64,000 bases of DNA from positions 48,902,993-48,966,992 of the forward strand of contig BSWB01000005.1 of assembly GCA_033239125.1 (NCBI GenBank). The letters run 5' to 3'. Below, piece by piece: positions 34,616 through 46,777 of the stretch (position 1 is the stretch's first letter; each line of letters starts with the position of its first letter). The stretch comes from Fagopyrum homotropicum (Eukaryota > Streptophyta > Magnoliopsida > Caryophyllales > Polygonaceae). Below the pieces are notes generated by a model that was not told where the DNA came from, ran no database searches, and saw only the letters and a list, made by a program, of their open reading frames with translations. The translations under genes and the position numbers were made by a program.

Positions 34616-35716
34616 TCCGAAATGTGATCTTCTCTTTGATTCAGATTTAAATCTGCAAAACTCTCACTCAAAGTACCATCATTGCTTTCATCAAAAATAA
34701 TATGAATGGTTTCTTCAACAACTTTGGTACGTTTGTTATATACTCGATAAGCTTTGCTATTTGAAGCATATCCAATGAATATAGCTTCATCACTACGTGC
34801 ATCAAATTTCCCGAGATTGTCTTTTCCATTATTGTGAACAAAACAAGTACATCTAAAAGGTTTGAAGTATGAAATGTTTGGTTTTCTTCCTTTGAAGAGT
34901 TCATAAGGAGTCTTTTTCAAAATAGGACGAAGTAAGCATCGATTTAAAATATAATTTGTTGTGTTTACTGCTTCAGCCCAAAAACTTTTTGACAAATGAT
35001 TTTCTAAAAGCATTGTCCTAGACATATCCTCAAGAGTGCGATTCTTGCGTTCCACAACTCCATTTTGTTGAGGAGTTCTAGGAGCTGAAAAGTTATGAGA
35101 AATATCATATTTTGCACAAAATAAATCGAACTTAAGTTGATCAAGTTCTCTACCATGATCGCTTCTTATAGAAAGGATTGGTAGGTTTTTCAAACTTTGT
35201 AACTCCTTACATAATTTTGAAAACTCAAATAAGGCTTCAGATTTTTCCCGTAAAAAGGATATCCATGTAAACCGAGAGAAATCGTCTACAATAACAAGGA
35301 TGTATTGTTTTCCTCCGGGAGATTTGACACGCATAGGTCCACAAAGATCCATATGTAAAAGTTCAATAGGTCAAGAAGAACTTACAGCTTTCTTAGGTTT
35401 GAATGAACCTCTTGTTTGTTTACCTTGTGTACAAGCTTTACATAGGTCATCAAACTTGAAGTTTAGGTTTGGCAAACCACGTACCAAATCTTTTGTAAGT
35501 AGCTTCTGCATGGTGTGCATGCTTACGTGGCCAAGTCTTCTATGTCAAAGCCTGTGACCATCAGTCAAGGCCTTTAGACATTTTAGCTTAGTTCCTGCAA
35601 CTTGGTTAGTACTCAAAGAATAAACATTATTACACCTAGGAGAAGTAAGCAATACTTCTCCTGTCTTTATGTCTTGAACTTCACATTTTTTTGAATCAAA
35701 CATGACTCTATTGCCT
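34616..35716 (-). pseudogene. GAG-pre-integrase and integrase of the SIRE-type element
   Basis: Near 35400-35560 the minus strand encodes a broken HHCC zinc-binding segment (RRLGHVSMHTM ... DLCKACTQGKQ) with stops. The frame from 35352 has MDLCGPMRVKSPGGKQY, VDDFSRFTW (first catalytic Asp), IRSDHGRELD (second Asp) and NGVVERKNRT (Glu), the full D,D,E set. Downstream are FWAEAVNTTNYILNR and the FIGYA segment. The C-terminus runs into the duplicated linker encoding LQDLET-type repeats. It would insert the cDNA copy. Confidence 0.9.
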
Positions 35717-36528
35717 TTAATCACAAATTTGAGAAATACTTAGCAGATTATATTTCAAACCATCAACTAAATAAACATCATCAATAAAGTTGGATGAATC
35801 ATAGCAAATTTTACCAATGCCAATTATGTCACACTTTCCTTTATCACTAAGAGTAATAGTTCTAGATGATTGCTTCTTTAAATCTGAAAATAAAGAACTC
35901 TTTCCACTTATGTGTCTTGAGCAACCACTATCTAAAATCCATTTGTGCTCTTTTACCTTGGTGATATCCTGCAAAACAAAAAAGATCAACCTTTTCGGAT
36001 CGACCAAATGACATATTTTGGTTCATACTCAGGTTCGATCATGTTTAGTGGTCTAGTACCTTTAGGAACCCAGATTTGTTTGACCTGTTTCCTTAAACAT
36101 AGAGGATAGGTGTTTCTGATAATATAAGGATCATTTCTTCTATAAGGACATGTAGATTTAACATGACCCTTTTTACAACAATAGAAGCAGGTAGGCATGT
36201 GAATGCTTCCTTTTGCTATAACAAAAGTGGTAGTAGGTTTTCTAGGAAATCTTCTATGATATCCTATACCATTTTTGTTAAGTGAAGATTGTTGTTCACC
36301 CATCATTCTTTCTAGATTAGCTTTTGAATGAGTAAACTTAATGAGTGATGCCTTCTGGTCTTGACACATCAAAGTCAGATCAACTTTCTCTTTCTCTAGA
36401 TCGATATAGCTTCGATGTAGAGAAGAGAGGTTGTTCTTGAGAATCAGATTTTCTGATTCCAAGGCCTTGACATTGTCATCAAGTTCTTCCTTCTGTGTTA
36501 AGATTTTCAATCTCCAAAGATATTTCAC
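35717..36528 (-). pseudogene. Second zinc knuckle and protease of the SIRE-type element
   Basis: The frame 36528-35986 encodes a coiled coil and a CCHC knuckle CFYCCKKGHVKSTC (C-x2-C-x4-H-x4-C). The overlapping frame 36007-35717 carries the protease start HKWILDSGCSRHISGKSSLF with the active-site DSG. The join needs a frameshift near 36000. It ends KYNLLSISQICD, the usual boundary before GAG-pre-integrase. Confidence 0.85.
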
Positions 36529-37786
36529 TCAATTGTTTATCTTGTTCATGAAGTTTTTCTTTGAAAGAATTTATCCTTATTCTATGTTCCTTATCACTTA
36601 AGATAATATCCTTGAGAAATTGTTTAAGGTCAATCTCAGGTTGAGACAAGATTGTACTTACCATATTGTCGATGTAAAGATTTGAGTTATCTTCATGATC
36701 GGCCATAAGACACAAGTTTGCTTGTTCTTGTTCATCTTCTGATTCATTAGTTGAATCTGAATCACTCCATGAAGCAACCATGGCTTTCTTCTTTCGATCA
36801 TTTTTCTTGAAGTTGGTCCTCTTCTTTTGTGGACAATCCTTCATCAAATGATCTATTTCACCACATTCAAAACAAGTCAGTACTTTCGTTTTCTTATTAG
36901 AGTTAGAAAATTTACCTCGATGTTTTGATGCTCGTGGAAATTCTCGGTTTACAGTTTGTTTCTTTATCTTGAGAATTCTTGCTAAACCTCTAGAGATCAT
37001 GGCGAGAGTATCTTCTTTATTATCATCCTCACTATTTTCTTCCTCAAAAGGTAACTCATCTTTCTGGATTTTAATGCCAAATTCTTGGAGTTGGATGGAA
37101 GTTCTTCATCTTCTTCGCCAAGGATTATTTCATGTGTGGTGAGTTTTCCAAGTAAATCATCAAGAGGAAGAGTAGTAAGATTTTGAGCTTCTTCAATAGC
37201 AGTCATCTTTGGTCCCCACTTGGCTTTAGGTAAACTTCTTAGAACCTTTCTCACTTTTTCTTCATTTGTGAAGGTCTTTCCAAGTGAGTCTAGATTGTTC
37301 ACTATCCCAGTGAATCTGGTTAACATTTCTTTGACTAGTTCATTTGGATTAATCTTGAATAGCTCGTATTGTCTGAAAAAGATGCTAATTTTTGTTTCCT
37401 TGACTTGACTTGTTCTTTCATAAGTGACAACAAGCTTGTCCCATATTTCTTTTGCACTTTTGCATGATGAGATGCGGTTGAATTCATTAGCATCTAATCC
37501 ACAGTAAAGTAGATTCATTGCTTTGTAAATTTTTTGACACACTGTCCATGTCAGCCTGAGTGAAGTCTAATTCCTTTTTCGGGACTTGGACGCCTTTAAC
37601 CGTTGTCATTGGAACTTTTGGTCCATCTTGAATAATGCTCCAAAGCTCCATATCCTGGTCAATCAGAAACATACGCATTAGTGGTCTCCAATGAGCGAAG
37701 TTGTTGCCACAGAAGAGTGGTGGTCGAGATGAGGATCTTCCTTGAGCAAATCCACCATCACCTACAGGATTCATGATTAGTCTCAC
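36479..37786 (-). pseudogene. gag of the SIRE-type element
   Basis: Three overlapping frames together give the gag order. The first has RPPLFCGNNFAHWRPLMRMFL (capsid start, 37786-37487). The second has SCKSAKEIWDKLVVTYERTSQVKETKI and LVKEMLTRF (37542-36997). The third carries the first CCHC knuckle CFECGEIDHLMKDC and an acidic stretch (37000-36479). At least two frameshifts separate them. The protein would form the particle and bind RNA. Confidence 0.87.
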
Positions 37787-37815
37787 TGATGGTTAAATCA
37801 ATAAACGTGAGTCTA

Positions 37816-37827
37816 GCTCTGATACCA
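37816..37827 (-). promoter_or_regulatory. Primer binding site, initiator tRNA-Met type (SIRE element)
   Basis: The minus strand reads TGGTATCAGAGC, 2 nt inside the 5' LTR boundary at 37830. It is the standard plant copia primer site. Confidence 0.88.
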
Positions 37828-37829
37828 AT

Positions 37830-39019
37830 TGAAGAACCGTTAGGTGATGTAAATAATATAGATAATACTCTAGAAGGGGGGTTGAATAGAGTATGGGAAC
37901 TTTTCGCAAACCAAATCTCAAGGCCTTGAAACTCCTTTCAAGGACCTTGATGTCAATTTGTGTTACTAGTAAAACTTCGATTTCAAGGGCTTTGAAACTC
38001 AATTTCAAGGGCCTTGACTTCTTGCTCCTGCAAAACAAAGTTAGTCACAGTAAATTTTATATGGTGCGGAATTGAAAAGATTGACACGAGTATATGTTTA
38101 CGAAGTTCGGCTCTAAATAGCCTACTCTCCGTCACAGGGTATATCCATAGGATCTAACTATCTATTATCAGCTTCAAAAGAGTCCTAGATACAAACTAGA
38201 AGAAATCCCCTTCTTCTCTCACTTGTAGCCAATGCTACGATCTAGCTCCAACTCTTAACCTAGCTATAATAGCATAGTTACTTCGCAGAGTAACACACTC
38301 TAGTATAACACTTTTTAGATCTACCAATGGAGCTCTTGTGTTTTCTCTCTCTCTAGGGGGATAAAACGTTTACGTAATTGTGAGAAAGAAAAACAACGAA
38401 TGAAGATGATTAAGTTGCTTAAGGATGTACATATGTTTTTCCGATGTAGGCTTGTGTATCTTCTTCTTCGACCATCATCTTCATTTATATCTTCTATGGA
38501 AAGATCTTCTAGCCGTTGTAGAGATGACCGTTTGAAGCCTTCTTTTCCATGAAGATCGTAAGATAGACGTTGCACGTCTTCAATCCTACGAACACTTTGA
38601 GTCTTTTACTCCTTGATCTTCTCGTCTTCTGTTGGATAAGGGAGAGAAGATATTTTTCCCGTTCTTGTTGTTTAGAGAATCTTCTCGAAATGATTCTCTA
38701 TCCTTCGGTTGAGATCTTCCTTTGGTCTTTGTTTGATAAGATCTTCTTGTTACCGAATCTTCAACGAAGATCTTCAATATATTTGAATTCTTTGTTCCGT
38801 GCACTTTAGATTCCAAGGCCCTTGATCTTCGTCTTTTTGAACTTGTTCTTCAATCCAACTTCAAGGCCCTTGACATGTAAATATATAACCTGCACTGAGT
38901 TCAAGCCAAACATCTAGAAATATAATCAAGTACATTGTGAGTATATCCAACTACTATATTTGTGTGAAGTCTTTCATCATCAACACCGGTAAACCATTTC
39001 AATCAAGGTGGAGTTTTCA
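37830..39019 (-). repeat. 5' LTR of the SIRE-type element
   Basis: This is the partner of 28736-29936, with the same TATA-like box (38483-38489) and the same set of TCAAGGCCTTGA-type palindromes (near 37919, 37937, 37981, 38004, 38814 and 38860). Short minus-strand frames inside it are shared with the other LTR. Confidence 0.9.
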
Positions 39020-39024
39020 AATAT

Positions 39025-41652
39025 TATGATCTTTAAAAGTTTAAAAAAATAAAGTTTTTAAGTTCAATTGAAAATATAAGTAAACAAAATGAAATTAAAT
39101 TTAAAATTAAATTCTTTAAGTTTAAGAAAGTATAAAGTTCAATTATAAATTAAAAAATATAAGTTGTCAAATTTTAATATCTTTAAAATTAGATTGCAAA
39201 TTTTAACTATTTCGATTTTTAAATTATAAAAAAATTGAAGGCCATTAATAATAGAAACAATTTGGTTTACTAGGCTTTTTCTAGTTTTGTGTTTAGTAAA
39301 TGTACCCCTTGAGAGAAGAGTGTGTAGAGTTTGAAAATAAATACAAAAGGTTGGGGTATATTTACTTAATTGAAACATTAAAAAGTCTAGTTACTACTAT
39401 AATTTTTCAAAAAGGTCTAGTTACCAAAATTGCCCTTAATAATATGAGAGACTAATACAAAATTATATAGTTAAATATTTTAAATAAATTCATAAATTAA
39501 ATATTTAAAATAATTTGATTTAACATGGTGGGACCTGAATTAACAAAAAATTATTGACACGTGGAAATTTAATGACGTGAATTAACCAAACTGTGCCACG
39601 TGTAAATTTGATGAGGTGACTGCACAAAATTGTGTCAAGTGGAAGTTCATGAGTTGCTTTAGTATATAGATATAAATTTTTGAGTAATATGCCATGAACT
39701 TGTATATGTATGAACTAATGATATATCTATGAAACATTATAATAACCATTCAATTATTCTCACAATGATAAAAATATTTGTGAATAAAGAAGTGTCTCAT
39801 TATTTAGACTTTAATTTAATTCTTATACAACATACCCTTTTTTAAGCTTATGAATAAATTACCCTAATTATGTCATGCATATTAATTTTGTTGCGGAAAA
39901 TATAGGTACTACAAATGATTTAGGCGCTAAAAGTTTGTGTGGAAAGATTTGAATTTCAAATATGAAAATTAAAATAACATTTCAGATTAGTAAAATAATG
40001 ATTGTGTAAGTTATATTCACGAAACTTCTAGTACAAATTAGCTAAGATTTCTTAAAAAAGTTACAAATTACCTATATTATTCAAAATTAATTTGGATATT
40101 TAACATTAAACCAAATTTACGCATATAATATAAAAACCGAAATCATAACAAAATTGATTACTCGAATGAGATTACGCTTGTGGATGATTAAAAAAATATG
40201 AAAATAAAAAATAAAAAAAGCGTAACTAATTTTGTAAGTCGATTATGAAGTAAATAAATTTTTTTTAACAGTAATGAATCTGAATAAAAAATAAAAAAAA
40301 ATAAAAACTTGTAAAAAACGAATATGAAAAATAAAAGGCGAATTATTTTTTTGTTAAAAATAAATATGTATGATAAAGAAATGAATCTGAATGAATTTTT
40401 TTTAACAACAGCGAAAGATTTTGAAATCGAATATCAATAAAAAACGAATAAGAAAATTTTAACAGTAACGAATCCGAATCAAAATATAAAAAAATTGTAA
40501 CAAAAAAAACGAATCTGAATATATAAAAGAAATTTTTTTTTTTAAAAAAAATATACTAAATCTTAATATAAAAAATACGATTCTGAGAAATTCTTTAGAA
40601 AGTAACATAAGATTTTCAATCGAAAATTAAAAAAAAAACGAATAAGAAAATTTCCACCGAAATTAAAGAACTTTATTATGAAAGCTAATAAATTTGAAAT
40701 CCATTGATGGTTAAAATAAATCCTCAATTTTGTATTTCTAATTAAGTTGTTAGCTAATAAACAAACCCGCACCTGAAGGGTCTATTTTTATTAATTTAGT
40801 ATTTTCAATTAAGTTCTTAGTTAGTAAAATTTATACTCAATATGATATTTTAAATCAAAATTAAGTAGGATTAAGCAAAAGACTGTTTTTGATTAAAAAA
40901 ACAATACATAAAATATATAATGTAAGGCCATAATAAAAAAATATATTAGAAATATTATTGTTAGAAAATTAGTAAAATATATTGACGTGATCCCGAGTTG
41001 TTACGGACGGTTGTAAATTTGGTAATAAACAAAATCTTATTTTTATAACCGTTAGATACTTAACATGATGAGATGAAATTCTTTTTGTTGAATTGACATT
41101 ATGAGATGGAAAATATTTCAATTTTGAATTAAAGTTGTAATTAAAATATGACAAATATGTAATTAAAATATGACAAATCCGTAATTATTTGTCAAAATAT
41201 CCTAGGTGGCATGGCTAATGTGTTGACATGTGGACTAAGAGGGTTGTGTTTTAGTAGTATATATAGATAAGCAAAATATGAACAGAAGCTCAACTTGAGT
41301 TAAACCCGATATTTTAATGAGTTAAGTTAGGAAATTTTTTTAATGAAAATATTCTTAAATATAAATGATTTCGTAAAAATGAAAAATGACTCAAATATTA
41401 CCGACTATCAACCTTGAAACCAACATAAAATAAATTTTAAAATGACTGAGATTAGTACAAACTATCAACATATTTACCAAAGTAATATGGTTTGTTTGTC
41501 TAGTAAAAATTTTTCTTGACCTCAAACTTTCTAAAAAAAATGAGCAAAACAATTTCATCTTGTTTATTGGGAATCAAAACGTGCTTGGAAGCTTAATCAT
41601 AGTAGTGAAATGGAGCATCAAGTCAACTTGACATGATCAAATCAACTTGACA
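39025..41652. other. AT-rich intergenic sequence, possible Helitron fragments
   Basis: There is no gene. The phrase GACACGTGGAAATTTAATGACG...GTTGCTTTAGTATATAGATATA (39555-39673) and another at 41220-41272 (GACATGTGGACTAAG...TTTTAGTAGTATATATAGAT) look like Helitron-type 3' ends. AACCCGCACCTGAAGGGTC at 40765 resembles a 5' hairpin phrase. Between them (40140-40640) is a low-complexity stretch in which ACGAAT(A/C)TGAA is repeated among A-runs. Confidence 0.35.
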
Positions 41653-44286
41653 CGTGGTGTTACACCCCGATTCCGCGGGACTCGGGATGCTACGGGCGGA
41701 GACCTAACAATGGGTCCCGACCCTTAGCCTGACAACAATTTCACCGGATCTTTCAACAAGACACAAATAAAGGCCAAAACGAAATACATTTTTATGCAAT
41801 GCAATGAAACCCGAAACCATATAAACAAAAGACTATAGCCGAGTCAACAACTCAAACGACCAAATGTCGAAAACATACAATACATAGTTATATCTACAAG
41901 ACTCCACCCACAAACCCATCCTACAATGTACGGACCCTGGCTGCCCACTCTTCCGGATCTCTCGGCCGCGTCCCTAACCTGCAGGGTAACTACAACAATA
42001 TCGGTATAGAACCGTTAGCTAGTATTCCAGGTATTAGAATCATGGTATTGGCGCACACACACATAAGGCATCAAAAACACACAACATTCTCCAAAACACA
42101 CAATCTGGTTTATTATCTTTTTATTATTAGGTCATATCCCGTTCTAATTCAACTTCTTTTGTGACACGGGAATCTTAACGATCTCGCCCTTGTCCCCTTT
42201 CACCATACGGGTTTGTACTTGATGCGGATCAGCATCACCCGTTGAGCTGGTCGCAAGGCACTTCCCAGTCATCCCCATTTTGGACTGGACAAGCGGTCAC
42301 CGCCCGTTATCATACACTTGGGCCAAATAAAAACATATAAAGTCTGTGGTCCTATTACCGGTTTAGATGTTATAACATAAACAATAAACACACACCACCA
42401 AACACACATCGAAACTAATACAGAGAATACGAGCTAAGTAAGTCCGAAGACTTACCTCGTCACCACACTCAACTCACAACACTCTCGCTTCCTTAGGGAA
42501 GGAAGCCTATAACCTGCTCACAAGAAGATAACTATATCAACAACTCGCTCAGCTCAAGAAGTCTAAGACTTCTACACAAATGATCTACGCGAGATCATTT
42601 GACTCACATCCTAGGACCGCATCCTAGACTCTCTCATGCTCACATCACACTCAACACAAGCTAGAAGTCCTTAGACTTCTATACCCTATGATCTCGCAAG
42701 ATCATAACCCATAACCAAACTAGGATAAACAAACTCCTAGTTCTCATGATCTCACAAGGTCATAGCCATCACAACACATGCTAGGATACTCTCGTCCTAG
42801 TCACCACAATCTCAACAAACATAGAGCCATAATTTCAATCCTCATAAGCTCACAAGATCAACCAAACACTCAAAGCCTTACAATCCTCATAAGATAATAA
42901 CACCTGAAGCTTTATAATGATCATAAATCCTCAAAACTCACCTAAGGTTCAAGGCCATTACTTGGCATTCACTCTAAGTTATGCTAGGTCCAACCTAACA
43001 TGATACTAATACTAAACATAACAAGATCAAGGAAGGAGATACTCACACGAAATCAAAGACGGAAATCGATCAACGGATGTCGACTTGGACTTGTTAAGTC
43101 TTTATCGGGACGTTTCCGAACCTAACACCAAAACTATACAAATTTAGCTTATATGCTAAATTTGAACGGAATAATTAACATATATAAATATAAGGAAAAC
43201 CCCACTTCTAAAACCCAAGTTAAAACCGTAAATATATATTCCGGGCAAATTGGATAACATCATAAACCCAAGGTAAAACTCGTTTTCAAAGCCAACGTTA
43301 AAATCCCGTAATTTAATCTTTGAGTCATAACCCGGAATTAATCCAACATGAGCATAATATATATGGTATATATAATTAAGAATATAATTCAAGTAAATCC
43401 CAAATTTAAAACCCATAAAAACATTGTATGGGCAAATATGACAATTTCATAAAGTTTGGGTTATTTTACATAGTTAAAACTTTGGTCCTTTTTTGTAATT
43501 ATTTCAACATAGGGAAGTTTTACAATATTCTGAAATTAGGGTCATAAACACAAATATATAAAACTGGGTACATTATGTAATTAAACATAAACAGAGGGGT
43601 CCCGATTTTAAATAATGAAAAATGTCTCTCTTCAACCTTTGAATCAAGCGCAACAGGAGAAGGGTTCTGAGAGGGCGGCTCCAGTTGCGCAGGGACTCCG
43701 GTAGCGGTGAGGCAACAACAATAGGCGCCGGCGTACAACAAGTTCAACACGGTGGGAGGAGTGCGGCGCCGATTGCTCCAGATCCGGTGGAGCTGGTTCG
43801 ATTTGGCTCAAGATAGGGCAACTGGAACAACTGTGCCGGTCCTATCCCATCTGTTGCGAGGGCGGCGGACTCGGGTACGACAACCAGGTCCGCGGCTTCA
43901 GTTCTCCTCCTCAGTGGTTGCGGTAGGGAGAAGGAGGGCATTCCGGCAGCGGCAGGGGCGATGTTGGTGCTCCTCGACGGCCCAGGGCAAGGTTGTTGTG
44001 CGCGTTCTTTGGTGGGGATGGTTCCGGCAACTCGACGGGAAGAGACAGGAGGGATGGTGGTGTTAACTGACAGAGAGTGAGAGGGAGTGAGGGAAAAGTT
44101 GGTTGGGCTGTGTGAGAGAGGGAGATAGCGTACGGTGGGGAGAGCGAGGGGTCGGAGGTGAGGGGTCGGAGAGAGGGAAATGTGACAGGAGAGATGAGCG
44201 GCTCATCAGCCAAGGAGAGAGAATAAAAATAAAATAAAGAAAATAAAGAAAAGGTACTTTAACTAACTCGATCGAAATGCCAATAA

Positions 44287-46758
44287 ATGAAAACCAAAAC
44301 GGTCCCAAGAGTACGCGCCCCACGCGCCCCCAAATTCAAACCTACTGCGATAGGCTGTTCGAAATCTCCGATTCGTCTCTCTTCCTTTCGAATCTCCTCC
44401 TACCACCTAAATGAAAGAGCTGAGTACCCTCTCCAATCTAATGGATTGTATGCCCAAAATAGTGAGAAAGTTGTGCGGTTTCTGTTCTCCATTGAGTATT
44501 CAAGCAAGCAAAAGGCGAGTAAAAATGGCCTGCAACTGGAAGATGAAGGTGAGGAAAATGAGAAAGCTGATGAGCTTCCAAGAATGGCGAAACATGCCTG
44601 GAAAAGGAGGAGAAAGGAAAGAGATAAAGAGGGGGCGAATCAGGGAAGATTTGTGCTTCAGATTAGTTGTCGGTGTCCGGCTCCGATTTGGTTGAGTGGA
44701 TCTGTCAGTCCGAATCTCAAAATCAGGTTTGAATCTCTTGCCCCTGCACACTTAATCGTGAACCCTAGAAATCGACTTGAATCAGGAGTATCTGATATGC
44801 CTTTTCTCTCTGATGACGAAACGAGTTGGGCGTTTGCTAGTCCTGGAATAACACTGAATCTGATGAGGACTGAAGGTGCACAATTATGGTATACTCTGAA
44901 TTCCGGCGAGGCCAGGTATGCTACCTTCCTCCCTGTGACCGATCATGATACTCCGAGTGTTGATTCTTTGTTTGCTTTGATTCTTTTTGCTGATGACTGT
45001 AACCATGAGATTGATTTTGTCTGCTGGCATGAAGCCCTTTTAGTAGGGTATCATGTTGCTTACCTGAACATATTGCTCACTCTATGGTTTACTAACCTAG
45101 TAGTGGAACTGAGTAAACACTACTATAAAATGAACTCACATTCCCCAGTAGCAATCCAAACTAAACATATATACATTGCTAAGGTTATAGAGAAGTTAAG
45201 TATGAGTGATAGGAATAAATCCTTCAAGGAAAAACTGTGTGAGATTCCAAGCAACCCTTCAAATGAAAATCCAGGAAAGTATTCGGCTGCTAATAATGAT
45301 GCCCAAAATGAAGCTAACGAGAACAACACTGATGAAGTAAGTCCAGGGGAGTGCAAGGTTGAGCAGAAGCCTATGATGAACAAGTCAAAGAAGGGGAAAG
45401 AGATCCTGGATGAAGAGGTCAACCTTGATGAATACCTCCAAATGCTATCCAAGGTGAAATCCGACTTCACCAAAATCAGGGAATCCTCTCTTATGGGTAG
45501 AATTTTTGGTATCCCACTTGAATTTAGCAAGGTACGTACTAAGCTCCTGTCTGAATGGAGAAACATTAAGGGTGAAGTTCAGATTATCCCTAAGCTTAAC
45601 CATTGGTTTGAAATTAATTTCTCCAACCCCTATGACAAAGCCATGATCTGGGAGAAGAGACCTTTCCACATTTTTGGCCATATTCTCATCCTCCGCCCCT
45701 GGAAGCCCAACTTTAATGTGTTTACGGAAAATATATCAGCAGTGGATGTATGGGTTAGGATCCCTATGATCCCTCCCGAATACATTAAAAAGGAAGCCAT
45801 TAGAACTATCATTGAAGTGAACAAAGTTGGTAAATTCATTCGCCTTGACCCCTTCTCTGAAAAGGGTATGGGTGTGAACTATGCCCGTATTTGCATTAAT
45901 TATGATGTTGAGCTGAGTTACCAGAAAGTGAAAGAAGTTCCGATACCAGATGAGGAGGGAAAGACCAAAATGTTCAAAATTTGGTTTGAAGACTTCTCCA
46001 AAGGATGCGGTTTCTGTGCTAAGAAAGATCATGGTTTTGAATAGTGCCCCATGAGAATGATTACTGCTAAGAAAACTAACTACTCTTTCAGGAATGGTAA
46101 AAAATGGGAAACTGGCATGAACAGGAAGGGCAAGGAAGAGGAGAAGGATGCTGACTGGACACCAGTGATAAACCACAAGAAGAAAAAGAGAACTCCAGTT
46201 GTGGTTAGTGGAGTTAAACCCTATCTCTCGGGGTCCACTGGTATCACTGTTGCCTTCAATGATATGTCTTCCCAAAGCTCGAAGAGCAGCTCCTTGGGCC
46301 CTTGTGAGAACAAGGAGCTTAAGATCAATATGAACCCCAATGAGGAAACAACTGAGGGGCAACCCCCTAAGGATGATAATACTGAGATCTTTGGCAATGT
46401 CCTAGTGCAACCCACCTTCCTGGAGCAAGAGAGTGACATTCCCCGGCCTGAGGATGAGCTGTTTGCTTTGAATATGATCAATGATCAGGGAGTTGGAATG
46501 ATACTAAGTCCGAGTGTAAATGGCGCAATCCTAGCTAATCTACTGCACAGAGTTCCGGCACCAATTGATGATGAAATTATGATCTCTGAGGGCTCTTTCC
46601 ATTCCTTCCACACAAACAATACTATGCACAGGCAGCTGGAGGAGTTGGAAGTGAAAACTGAGGGGTCTAACTCAACTTCTAGCAAAAGGAAGGTGAAAGG
46701 AGGCACTAGTGACACTGCCACCTCGACACTGAAGGGGGCTAAAAAACCTAGAATCTGA
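44287..46758 (+). pseudogene. LINE ORF1: DUF4283 and zinc knuckle with long N-terminal part
   Basis: The frame is open for 824 codons apart from one TAG at 46042-46044. Residues from about 390 carry the DUF4283 RNA-binding region typical of plant L1 ORF1 (LNHWFEINFSNPYDKAMIWEKRPFHIFG, ILRPWKPNF, VWVRIP, GKFIRLDP). The zinc knuckle follows as CGFCAKKDHGFE, then the stop, then C, so the TAG sits just before the last metal-binding Cys. After it comes a basic and then an acidic tail ending with KKPRI. The first 285 residues (before MNSHSPVA) match nothing I know yet contain no stop. They could be coding or an unusually open leader. ORF1 is normally the RNA-binding chaperone of the LINE particle. 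Confidence 0.8.
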
Positions 46759-46777
46759 TTTTCTCTTTTGATTCTAG

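Larger units (their letters stand above)
28736..39019 (-). mobile_element. Complete but inactive SIRE-type copia retrotransposon
   Basis: The LTRs at 28736-29936 (1201 bp) and 37830-39019 (1190 bp) are bounded by TGAAAAC and TTCTTCA on the element strand. They are flanked by the perfect duplication AATAT (28731-28735 and 39020-39024). Order on the minus strand: 5' LTR, tRNA-Met primer site, gag, two zinc knuckles, protease, integrase, reverse transcriptase, RNase H, an env-position ORF, polypurine tract and 3' LTR. That order, the size (10.3 kb) and the extra ORF fit the SIRE/Maximus lineage. Frameshifts and stops break gag, protease-integrase and the extra ORF, and a 0.78-kb tandem duplication splits pol. 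Confidence 0.93.

Noticed and set aside
43520..44323. Pro/Ser-rich and Arg-rich short frames on both strands
   Set aside because: They lie in the CT-rich leader part of the solo LTR before the LINE. They are composition-driven and without homology I can name.
45123..46721. Long minus-strand frames opposite LINE ORF1
   Set aside because: They are antisense shadows of ORF1 codons without domains. The plus strand has clear DUF4283 and zinc-knuckle sequence.
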